Shown one piece after another: positions 53,010-60,000 of a stretch of 64,000 nt of DNA. The DNA is from Sulfurimonas sediminis (GTDB lineage Bacteria; Campylobacterota; Campylobacteria; Campylobacterales; Sulfurimonadaceae). Position 1 is the first letter of the stretch. Every line of letters starts with the position of its first letter. The notes under the pieces were generated by a model, which searched no databases, was not told the DNA's origin, and worked only from the letters and a program-made list of their open reading frames with translations. A program made the translations under genes and the position numbers. The stretch is from contig NZ_CP041235.1 in assembly GCF_014905115.1 (NCBI RefSeq), positions 558,001 through 622,000 on the forward strand, in the 5' to 3' direction.

Positions 53010-53235
53010 TTTGAGTTCTCCTCTTGTGTGTGAGGGAATAGTCGGTGACGGCTGTGGGGGTGGACGCATTTTTTATGTTCAAGATGAAAAACTGCAAACC
53101 TTTGACCCTGTGACAAAAAAGTCTATGATACTCCTGGAAAATGTGAAAAATGCCCAAAAAATCAGTAAATCTGCCTGTATTATTACAATAGAGTGTTCAG
53201 ACCAAATTATAAAATTTGATCTTTCATTACTGTAG
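52993..53235 (+). CDS. Hypothetical 80-residue protein
   Basis: A small protein with alternating hydrophobic strands and a Gly/Cys turn (VCEGIVGDGCGGGRIFYVQD), ending in IKFDLSLL. It looks like a small beta sheet or a fragment of a propeller blade; no family is recognised. The ATG at 52993 has AGGAG upstream and overlaps the membrane protein gene by 17 bp. Its end converges with the DUF1566 gene with a 9-bp overlap. Confidence 0.6.
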   Translation: MIHGFDLSSPLVCEGIVGDGCGGGRIFYVQDEKLQTFDPVTKKSMILLENVKNAQKISKSACIITIECSDQIIKFDLSLL

Positions 53236-53625
53236 TTTTCTGACACATACCAGTTTGTTTGTATGACATTTATCCGTTGATGAGACGAAACCGTTTCCTG
53301 TATAAACAGTATAAGCATTAAATCCGTCACTGCTTTTGTCTATATCTTTACTCCAGTACAGCGCAGTATCAAGGTGCCTGAATTTTGTTTTGAGTTTTTT
53401 TGACTCTCCCAAGTGTTGCAGTTCCTTTTTTGTCGGCAGTCGCCAGTCATCTTTTTGCTCTACATGTAATGCTTCACAGTAACTGTTTGCCAGTTTCCAT
53501 ATACCGTTAAACTCCTGCATATCCTTTGTATCGAGCCATTGTAACTTTTGCTCTGTATCTGTAACGATCTCTTGTGCCTCTGTACAGGAGAACAAAACAA
53601 AAAGCAGCATAAAAATTTTTTGCAT
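53227..53625 (-). CDS. Exported DUF1566-type protein
   Basis: A 132-residue protein with a signal peptide (FMLLFVLFSCTEAQ; the Cys could make it a lipoprotein). The WRLPTKKELQHLGESK motif and following YWSKD pattern are characteristic of DUF1566 (Lcl C-terminal-like). Such proteins are secreted or periplasmic with no known activity. The ATG at 53625 has AAGG upstream. It is the last gene of the YeeE-AhpD-DsrE cluster. Confidence 0.75.
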   Translation of the reverse strand: MQKIFMLLFVLFSCTEAQEIVTDTEQKLQWLDTKDMQEFNGIWKLANSYCEALHVEQKDDWRLPTKKELQHLGESKKLKTKFRHLDTALYWSKDIDKSSDGFNAYTVYTGNGFVSSTDKCHTNKLVCVRKLQ

Positions 53626-53637
53626 TGCCAAACCTTC

Positions 53638-54084
53638 TTATTTGAAACTCATAAGTGCATACCCGTCATTTTGGTATCTGATAGTATCGATAAAACTGTT
53701 TTTTGAGATTTTCACAAAAGGCATAACATCTGTTTTTTCAATGGCATTATGTGCCAGAGACATAGCACAGGCAGTGATGGTGACATTTTTTCTTTTTGCA
53801 AGTTTTTTGAGGTATTGCTGGGATTGTTTTATATCTTGAACATCTTCATCCGGTACTATCATGTCATAGTCATTTGCCACCATTGCAACACAGGAACCGT
53901 GCAGTGTCAGTGCTACTTTTGCAGTATCTCCCTGTTCCTCTATCATATCTATGGTTTTTCCGACAAGCCACATACGACTTTTTATATAAGAGGCATTGCC
54001 CGAACTGCAGTCAAAGACAACTTTATATTCTTTGGCATTGGCAAGCAGATTAAAAAGGGTAAGAATTAAAAAAATATTTTTCAT
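53638..54084 (-). CDS. Exported DsrE-like protein
   Basis: A 148-residue protein with a signal peptide (FLILTLFNLLANA) and a DsrE/TusD-like alpha/beta fold. It has YKVVFDCSSGN at the first strand, VALTLHGSCVAMVAN, and the family's conserved Cys in VTITACAMSLAHN. DsrE-type proteins carry sulfur on a cysteine persulfide in the cytoplasm; export of this one is unusual. Next to split YeeE/YedE genes it could carry sulfur in the periplasm (inference). Confidence 0.75.
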   Translation of the reverse strand: MKNIFLILTLFNLLANAKEYKVVFDCSSGNASYIKSRMWLVGKTIDMIEEQGDTAKVALTLHGSCVAMVANDYDMIVPDEDVQDIKQSQQYLKKLAKRKNVTITACAMSLAHNAIEKTDVMPFVKISKNSFIDTIRYQNDGYALMSFK

Positions 54085-54088
54085 ATGC

Positions 54089-54616
54089 TTACTCTAAGCC
54101 AAAAACATTTGACAGTGTGTTAATGTAATTAAAATAACCGGTAATAGCAACCGCTTCGACTATTTGAACATCACTCCAGCCGAGCTTTTTTAAGTTGTCT
54201 ATCTCTTCTTTTGTCACTTTGTAGTTGTCTTTTTTGGATGCGCGTATACAGAAGTTCAAAAGTGCTTTTTCTGCTTCATTTGAGTCCATTGAATCAACGC
54301 CTTTGAGTACTTCTTCGATTCTTTCTTCACTCATCCCTAACATTTTGGCGATACTTTTATGGACATCTACACACATTTTGCAGCCATTTTCCAAAGATAT
54401 AAGCAGGGCAATAGACTCTTTTATATCGTATGAGAGTGTTGTTTCATCCAAAAGGTATTTTTGTATCATTGTATCTGTCGCAAAGTAGACTTTTTCATCA
54501 AGTGCCAAGAGTTTGAATATCTCTCCGAGTTTTCCGGTTTTTTCTAAAATAGGTCTTGCTTTGTCCTGAATTGCAGGACTCATTTCTTCAAATTCCGGTA
54601 GTTGTATATATGCCAT
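54089..54616 (-). CDS. AhpD/carboxymuconolactone decarboxylase-like protein
   Basis: A 175-residue helical protein with the AhpD-type active site NGCKMCVDVHKSIAKMLG (CxxC followed by His). The rest (AIQDKARPILEK, GWSDVQIVEAVAITGYFNYIN) fits the carboxymuconolactone decarboxylase family. The CxxC form acts in peroxide reduction or thiol exchange in the cytoplasm. Lies four bases upstream of the DsrE-like gene in the sulfur cluster. Confidence 0.85.
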   Translation of the reverse strand: MAYIQLPEFEEMSPAIQDKARPILEKTGKLGEIFKLLALDEKVYFATDTMIQKYLLDETTLSYDIKESIALLISLENGCKMCVDVHKSIAKMLGMSEERIEEVLKGVDSMDSNEAEKALLNFCIRASKKDNYKVTKEEIDNLKKLGWSDVQIVEAVAITGYFNYINTLSNVFGLE

Positions 54617-54632
54617 ATTTTTTCCTTTGTAT

Positions 54633-55229
54633 CTAATTTTTGTTGAAATCTGCAGGGTCTTTGTATTCTATTGTCGGCAGCAGATATGCAGTGATAAGTA
54701 AAATAGTACTAAAAATCAGTACAACAAGTAAAGCGTGATATTCAAAATAATGAAATATCTGCACTTTTCCCAAATCCGGGCCCATGAGGTTTTTTATCTG
54801 AGGGTAAAAAAGCGTAAAAACCGCTCCTCCGACCATTCCTCCCAAAACACCGACAAGAGCATCTATGCGGCCCTCAGATACAGAAACAAAAAAAGCAGAG
54901 GGACATTTTCCTAAAATAACCAAGCCGATACCAAAAAGTATTGCCCCTGTGATAAGTCCTGCAAGCAAAACAGGTTTTACCGAATAAGAAGCATACCCGG
55001 TCTGTACCAAAATATAAAATCCCAGGCTTGAAAGTGCAACGGTTGTCATCGCCATACGAGGAACAAGGGTGTCTTCAAAAATCATAAAACCAGCCATTTT
55101 TTCAAATTTATCCAGTCTTGAGTATAAAATAACGGCACCAAAAACAAAGCCTATGAACAGCACCGTCCAAACAGAACCATGCCCTTGCTTTGCTACTGTA
55201 TCAAACATATGTACAATTCTATCTGTCAT
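54633..55229 (-). CDS. YeeE/YedE-type sulfur transporter, second half
   Basis: A 198-residue membrane protein with about five helices. It has the conserved Cys in LVILGKCPSAFFV, typical of the C-terminal part of the YeeE/YedE (DUF395, sulphur transport) family. Full-length TsuA-like proteins (about 350 residues) import thiosulfate through conserved Cys residues; here the family is split in two genes. Starts at 55229, overlapping the first half by 11 bp. Substrate could be thiosulfate or another sulfur compound. Confidence 0.82.
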   Translation of the reverse strand: MTDRIVHMFDTVAKQGHGSVWTVLFIGFVFGAVILYSRLDKFEKMAGFMIFEDTLVPRMAMTTVALSSLGFYILVQTGYASYSVKPVLLAGLITGAILFGIGLVILGKCPSAFFVSVSEGRIDALVGVLGGMVGGAVFTLFYPQIKNLMGPDLGKVQIFHYFEYHALLVVLIFSTILLITAYLLPTIEYKDPADFNKN

Positions 55230-55737
55230 TTTTGCAAACCTTTTTTTTGTAAAAAAATCTTCCTGTTATCACACCTGTTCCCAGTGCAAAAACGGCAAAG
55301 ATTATACCACTGAGTGCCAATTGACTGCCACCGGACAAAATATGCCCGGCATTACATCCGCCTGCAAGTCTGGCACCAAATACAAGCAGAAATCCGGCAA
55401 TAAAACTCCAAATCATACGGGATTTGACTGATCTGTTTTTTCTCTCTTTCCAGAGAGTGGGGATAAGACTCAAATGAAAAGACTTTGTTACAAAAATTGA
55501 CATAAAAAGTCCGCCAAAGAACAAACCGATCAGCATGACACCTTCCCATGCTCCGGATTGTTCTATCTCTGCTGTATAAGCATAACTGTTTGCATCAAGT
55601 CCAAACAAAACAGTTGCAAGGTACGCCATTCCGGTTGAAGCACCGATAGGACGATTTGCTCCAAAAGTTGAAAAGCTAAAATAAAAAAGTAAACTCATTG
55701 CAATTCCGCCAACCCACCAAGGTATCTGTCTAGGCAT
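55219..55737 (-). CDS. YeeE/YedE-type sulfur transporter, first half
   Basis: A 172-residue membrane protein with about four helices. GARLAGGCNAGHILSGGSQL carries the family's conserved Cys and GGC-x-GH motif. It is the first gene of a five-gene unit that continues through 53227. A MerR regulator lies divergently, with a dyad in between. Two-gene versions of this family are known, so the split is not in itself a sign of damage. Confidence 0.83.
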   Translation of the reverse strand: MPRQIPWWVGGIAMSLLFYFSFSTFGANRPIGASTGMAYLATVLFGLDANSYAYTAEIEQSGAWEGVMLIGLFFGGLFMSIFVTKSFHLSLIPTLWKERKNRSVKSRMIWSFIAGFLLVFGARLAGGCNAGHILSGGSQLALSGIIFAVFALGTGVITGRFFYKKKVCKNDR

Positions 55738-55761
55738 GTAAACTCCATTTAAAGTAAATAG

Positions 55762-55801
55762 TGTAAAGCTACACTTTACAATTTGAATTATATGATATAA
55801 T
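55762..55801. promoter_or_regulatory. Dyad operator and merR-side promoter between YeeE and MerR genes
   Basis: TGTAAAG (55762-55768) and CTTTACA (55774-55780) form a 7-5-7 inverted repeat. The same stretch also has AGTGTA/TACACT separated by four bases. TATAAT at 55796-55801 is the likely -10 for the rightward MerR gene. MerR proteins bind such dyads between divergent genes; control of the yeeE cluster is inferred. Confidence 0.55.
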
Positions 55802-55830
55802 TCTTAATCAGTTATTAATTAGGATGAAAA

Positions 55831-56511
55831 ATGGATTATAAAATGTCTGAACTTGTGGCAAAAACAGGTGTTCCAAAATCAACTATACTTTACTATATAA
55901 AAGAGGGACTCTTGCCAAATCCTGTAAAAGTAAAGGCAAATGTTCATAAATACAGTGAGGAACATATAGAGCTCATCAAATATATCAAGTATATGAAAGA
56001 GGAGATGGGCAGCAGTAACGAACAGGTGAAACTGGTTTTAGAGAAAAAAAACAACTCATTTTCAAGCTCTTACACAATGCTGGCACCGCTTATGAATACT
56101 TTAAGCGGTATTGAGATTCACAGCGAGCACTATAGCAAAAAAGAGTTTACAGAGCATTTTGATATTGATGAGGATCTCCTGGAAAGGTTGCTTGCTGATG
56201 GTGTTTTGATGCCAATAGGGGAGAATGATTATACTCAAAAAGAGGCCTGTATAGTGAATCTGATAGAGAACTGCAGGGAAGTCGGGATTGACTATGCGCT
56301 GATAAAAGAGTATGTAAAACATGCCCGGGAACTGGCAAAACTGGAACTTAAAATGCAGGAAAAACTATGTGCGCTGCGAGATGATAAAAATTTTTCTACT
56401 TTGTGGAAAATAGTATTTGATACACTTTTTAAAACCAAAGAGTATATTTTTCATCGTGCCACCTACAAAGAATTTTACAGAGCAATCAAACAGGAACTGA
56501 TTGGAACATAG
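55831..56511 (+). CDS. MerR-family transcription regulator
   Basis: A 226-residue regulator. The N-terminal winged HTH reads MSELVAKTGVPKSTILYYIKEG, and YSEEHIELIKYIKYMKEEMG follows in MerR order. A long helical C-terminal part has one Cys in KEACIVNLIENCREVGI and one near the end. It does not look like the metal-binding CxxxC type. The gene reads away from the yeeE cluster and overlaps the histidine kinase gene end by 26 bp (convergent). The inducer is unknown; a sulfur compound is plausible. Confidence 0.88.
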   Translation: MDYKMSELVAKTGVPKSTILYYIKEGLLPNPVKVKANVHKYSEEHIELIKYIKYMKEEMGSSNEQVKLVLEKKNNSFSSSYTMLAPLMNTLSGIEIHSEHYSKKEFTEHFDIDEDLLERLLADGVLMPIGENDYTQKEACIVNLIENCREVGIDYALIKEYVKHARELAKLELKMQEKLCALRDDKNFSTLWKIVFDTLFKTKEYIFHRATYKEFYRAIKQELIGT

Positions 56512-57673
56512 ATTTTTTAAAGGTGTAGGTAAACAGACTTCCTTTTCCCGGTTCAGATTGTATATCAAGATCAATACCTGCTTCATCTATGATTGATTTG
56601 ACTATGCTCATACCGATGCCAAAACCGTTTTTATACTCATTTTCCCTGTAATAGCGTTCAAGAATTCTTTGCGGGTTCTGGATGCCTTTCCCATAATCTT
56701 GGATACTCAGACATATATTTTGTTCTTTGTCATGAAAAAGCTTTATCTCTATTTTGCTCTTTGCAAATGAAAACTTTATGGCATTGGAAAGCGTATTGTC
56801 AACGATTCGCTGCAGTTTTGTTGTACTGAAAAAAAGTATGGGCTTTTTTTCTACATTACATGTAAAGAGAAGTTCTATCTCTTTTAACTGGCAGATAAGT
56901 TCAAAATAAGAGACACGCTCCTGTAAAAAGTCATAAAGGTTAATGGGCTCATTTTTGTATGCAACTCTGTTTTGTTTTATGAGATAATCCATGTCATTGT
57001 AAATGGTAGCAAGAGAGCGTGTTGCTGATTTTATGCGGTTGAAGTATTTGTTTTTGCCGTAAAGCGCATCAAAAAGGTCAACATTGACATTGATGATGCT
57101 CAAAGGGGTATTGATTTCATGCATGGATTCTTTGATAAAATCATCGAGCTTTTCATTGACTCTTCTAAAAGGTTTTGAAAAGCTTTTTAAAAAATAAAAA
57201 GAGAGCAGCAAGATGAGCGTAATAATTCCAAAGGCAATGAGGCTGGCTTCAAAAAAAACAGGAGCGAAAGAGATTTCTGTTTTTGTGACCAAATAGTTTG
57301 CAAAAAAGTATTTTTTATCCGGGAGTTGTGTGATGAGGTATCTGTTAGAACCTTTGGAATGGTATCCAGGCATATAGGAGGGGAGGGGTTCGTGTATTTG
57401 CGTATATACCGGCGTAAAATCTTTTTTGTACAGACCTGAGGCAAAAGAGGCAAACCTGGGAAATTCAAAGATCTCCTGAGGGTGGTTTCCAAAGTTGTCC
57501 ATAGCTTTTATGATGTGGGCCTGAATGGATTTGAGTTCCACTTCTGTTTGTACTTCCTGCAGGTTTATTTTATGATTGATATACAAAGACAAAGGGGTTA
57601 AGAGTATAAAAGAGACAATCAGTGTGTAAATAAGACTGTACTTTTTGACAAATTTTTCTTCATTGACAATCAA
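56486..57673 (-). CDS. Membrane sensor histidine kinase
   Basis: A 395-residue kinase with two helices (about residues 13-32 and 152-175) around a periplasmic domain of about 115 residues, with no PAS or HAMP seen. The H box is ESMHEINTPLSII near residue 193. N, G1 and G2 boxes are NTLSNAIKFSF, IQDYGKGI and GFGIGMSIVKSI. It overlaps the response regulator gene by 14 bp and is the last gene of the porin-DsrE-Cache-regulator-kinase run. It contains an exact TTACATGTAA copy (56856). Confidence 0.9.
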   Translation of the reverse strand: MIVNEEKFVKKYSLIYTLIVSFILLTPLSLYINHKINLQEVQTEVELKSIQAHIIKAMDNFGNHPQEIFEFPRFASFASGLYKKDFTPVYTQIHEPLPSYMPGYHSKGSNRYLITQLPDKKYFFANYLVTKTEISFAPVFFEASLIAFGIITLILLLSFYFLKSFSKPFRRVNEKLDDFIKESMHEINTPLSIINVNVDLFDALYGKNKYFNRIKSATRSLATIYNDMDYLIKQNRVAYKNEPINLYDFLQERVSYFELICQLKEIELLFTCNVEKKPILFFSTTKLQRIVDNTLSNAIKFSFAKSKIEIKLFHDKEQNICLSIQDYGKGIQNPQRILERYYRENEYKNGFGIGMSIVKSIIDEAGIDLDIQSEPGKGSLFTYTFKKSMFQSVPV

Positions 57674-58322
57674 GTCGGTATCCTATGCCGTAAATATTCT
57701 CAATGACATCCTTTGGCAGCTTTCTTCTCAGATTGTTGATCTGTACTCTTGCATTGGCAGCCTCAACATTGTTTTCCCAAATCTCTTCATACAGCATTTC
57801 AAAAGTGACAATCTGGTTTCTGTGTTTGATAAACAGAGTAAGAATGTCATTTTCTGTTTTGCTCAGCTGTATCTCTCCCGATATACCGATAAGTTTCCGG
57901 TTGTTAACATCATACTGGTAGTCACAGGGAAGCTGGAGCATATCACTGTCGGTTTTAAAACAGTTTGATTTTAGGGCATGCTGTACCCGCAACTGTAACT
58001 CGATTAGATCAAAAGGCTTCTTAATGTAGTCGCAGCAACCGTTTGCATATCCCTGCAGCATTGCATCGGCACTTGACATAGAAGTGACAAAAATCGTAGG
58101 AATGTTCTTTCCCTCATCTGCGAGTTCTTTTCTTAAAGAAAACCCGTCAAATTCTCCGGGGACATTGACATCCAGAAGCAGTAAGTCATACTCTTTGCTG
58201 AAAATGGCATCAAAAGCATCACTGCTGTTTTCAAAACTGTCTACTGTATAGTTTTTTGAGCTGAGAAATTCTTCAATACTCTCTTTTAAAATGGTCTCAT
58301 CTTCGAGCAAAAGTATTTTCAT
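57660..58322 (-). CDS. OmpR-family response regulator
   Basis: A 220-residue regulator. The receiver has EDETILKES, the phosphorylated Asp in LLLDVNVPG, and Lys in YIKKPFD. The winged-helix domain has LSKTENDILTLFIKHRNQIV and ARVQINNLRRKLP, ending NIYGIGYRLDC. It overlaps the Cache protein gene by 4 bp and the kinase gene by 14 bp. The three GTGtAAAA direct repeats before the porin gene (61414-61446) are a candidate binding site for it. Confidence 0.92.
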   Translation of the reverse strand: MKILLLEDETILKESIEEFLSSKNYTVDSFENSSDAFDAIFSKEYDLLLLDVNVPGEFDGFSLRKELADEGKNIPTIFVTSMSSADAMLQGYANGCCDYIKKPFDLIELQLRVQHALKSNCFKTDSDMLQLPCDYQYDVNNRKLIGISGEIQLSKTENDILTLFIKHRNQIVTFEMLYEEIWENNVEAANARVQINNLRRKLPKDVIENIYGIGYRLDCQ

Positions 58323-59410
58323 TTTATCTTTCCTCTTGAAATTTTTTGAGAGTTGGCATCCAGCAACAGGGATATTAACTCTTCTTTTGTGTATCTGTTA
58401 AGTTTGTTACGTAAATTTTTCTCCAAACAGGCTCTGTCTTTTTGTGTTGTGCATTTTTTTAATGAAACAAGTTCTTTTGCTGTTAAGTCGGTATAAGGGT
58501 CAAAGGCTTTTTCTTTGTTGACAATAGTAGAATAAAGATCTTTTCTTGAGTAGCTGAAAAAGCTTTCAAGTTCATTCTCAAAACTGCTGAAAAGTTTGAG
58601 TTTCTCTTGTGAAAGTATAAGTATAAAGTAGCCTATACGCTCTGCTTTGGAGTTGAGAATGACTTTTGATATGTAGAGATACTCTTCGGTCTGCACAGAA
58701 CCCAAATTTTCAAGTTTATTCAAATCCAGTCTGCGGAGATTTTGAATGTGATTGATGTTTGCTCCGTTGTTTGCCACTATCGTATTTTTAATACGCGGAT
58801 TGTTTTTTAGCAGTACGGACTGGTTTTGGTATTTGTCATCAAGAAGTGCAATCATATCTATGTCGTACTGGGCAAAATATTTTTCAAGGGAATCAAAGCG
58901 TTGAATAACCTCAACAAACCCGAGACACTTTTTGTTCTCTACTATAGGAATGGAAGCGATAAGTACAAGTCGTCTTGCCGCTTCATAGGAGAGGTGCGGA
59001 CTGAGTGTCTTTTTCATCTCAACTAAATCAGGACGGTAGGCCCTGACATTGACACCCGCATCACTGTTGTCCCAGCTGCGTGCAAATATAGTGATATCAT
59101 TTGAGAGAATCTGAATACGGATTTTTGAACCGCTGAATGTTTCAAGTGCCTTCATATGTGTCTGGAGAATCTCATAGGCTTTTTTGGCATCATTGTTTTT
59201 GAGCGCTTTTTGGAGTGTTTCATTTTGAGAAAGGGCAAAGGCAAAATTAAAAGCCCGTGCCTTTTCATTTTCTATCTGTTTGTTTAAAATATTGAGTAAA
59301 ACAGTATGCACTCTGTCAGTAAACTCCTGCTTGTTTTGTGTATAGAAGTAGCCTATAAAGATTACCAGCATTAACAATACTACAGCGAGATACTTCTGAT
59401 AGAGTTTCAT
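58319..59410 (-). CDS. Membrane-anchored periplasmic Cache-like sensor protein without output domain
   Basis: A 363-residue protein with one N-terminal helix (about residues 8-24) and then an entirely periplasmic region. The latter looks like a double Cache sensor (about 30-290: NEKARAFNFAFALSQNETL, IARSWDNSDAGVNVRAYRPD-type ligand stretch, ASIPIVENKKCLGFVEVIQ). A C-terminal tail of about 70 residues has two Cys (KKCTTQKDRACLEK). There is no second membrane helix and no kinase or chemoreceptor domain. By position between the DsrE-like protein and the response regulator, it may present a signal to the kinase (inference). Confidence 0.75.
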   Translation of the reverse strand: MKLYQKYLAVVLLMLVIFIGYFYTQNKQEFTDRVHTVLLNILNKQIENEKARAFNFAFALSQNETLQKALKNNDAKKAYEILQTHMKALETFSGSKIRIQILSNDITIFARSWDNSDAGVNVRAYRPDLVEMKKTLSPHLSYEAARRLVLIASIPIVENKKCLGFVEVIQRFDSLEKYFAQYDIDMIALLDDKYQNQSVLLKNNPRIKNTIVANNGANINHIQNLRRLDLNKLENLGSVQTEEYLYISKVILNSKAERIGYFILILSQEKLKLFSSFENELESFFSYSRKDLYSTIVNKEKAFDPYTDLTAKELVSLKKCTTQKDRACLEKNLRNKLNRYTKEELISLLLDANSQKISRGKIK

Positions 59411-59477
59411 TTTTTTTACTTTTTATATAAAGAATATGTATTATTTTTTATAATAATACATAAATCTTTGCTTGAAA

Positions 59478-59990
59478 TTACTTAATTTTGACGTAAGCGC
59501 ATCCCTGTCTTTGCAAATTGACTATTTTGATGATGCCCGCAGGTGTTTTTTTGACATAATCCTGCAGCTGTTCATCTTTAACATGCTTTTTCTTCATTGT
59601 GTTGCCGCAGGCAAAAAAGTTGATGTTGTCACCGCCAAGCTGTTTTAAAGATTTAAAACGTGAAACAGTCCCGGCACCTGTCGGACCTCCGTGCTCGCAG
59701 TAAGGCATCTTCACAAATCCTGTTCCTTTGAAGTCTTTCATCATGTACTGCAGACATGGACCTAGCGCAACTACATTTATCTCATAAGGGATGAGATGTT
59801 TGTCAAAATAGCTTGCTGCGTTATTGATCGTGTTGAGCATAAGATGAATACGTTGAATATCAGGAAAATCACACTGATAGACTATCTTTACCACATCATT
59901 ATCTTCTTCTGCATCACTGTTTTGCGCATATAGACCTGTTGTGAGCAACATAAGTAATGCCACTGTTGAGAGTTTTTTGAATAATTTCAT
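59478..59990 (-). CDS. Exported DsrE-like protein (second copy type)
   Basis: A 170-residue protein with a signal peptide (TVALLMLLTTGLYAQ). The DsrE-like core has KIVYQCDFPDIQRIHLML, INVVALGPCLQYMM and NINFFACGNTMKKK, whose Cys matches the conserved family position. A further Cys lies in RQGCAYVKIK at the end. The ATG at 59990 has AAAGGA upstream. It is only distantly related to the DsrE-like protein at 53638-54084, but both are exported. It follows the porin by 10 bases. Confidence 0.78.
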   Translation of the reverse strand: MKLFKKLSTVALLMLLTTGLYAQNSDAEEDNDVVKIVYQCDFPDIQRIHLMLNTINNAASYFDKHLIPYEINVVALGPCLQYMMKDFKGTGFVKMPYCEHGGPTGAGTVSRFKSLKQLGGDNINFFACGNTMKKKHVKDEQLQDYVKKTPAGIIKIVNLQRQGCAYVKIK

Positions 59991-60000
59991 TGTCAATCCT

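Larger units (their letters stand above)
1859..56865. repeat. Dispersed 10-bp palindrome TTACATGTAA, 12 exact copies, all inside genes
   Basis: Exact copies start at 1859, 7830, 8725, 15598, 29926, 30944, 35645, 46366, 47241, 48346, 52230 and 56856. One-base variants occur at 16102, 22182, 22365, 24718, 43070, 53460 and 60643. All 12 lie within coding regions, on either gene strand, in one of two frames (read as Leu-His-Val, or as Thr-Cys); the third frame would give a stop. At about 38% G+C, chance predicts well under one copy in 64 kb (rough estimate). The span given only brackets the copies. Confidence 0.7.

Noticed and set aside
54633-55737. YeeE/YedE gene broken by a frameshift
   Set aside because: Both halves have their own conserved Cys motif and a plausible start, and they overlap by 11 bp as coupled genes do. 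Two-gene forms of the family exist.
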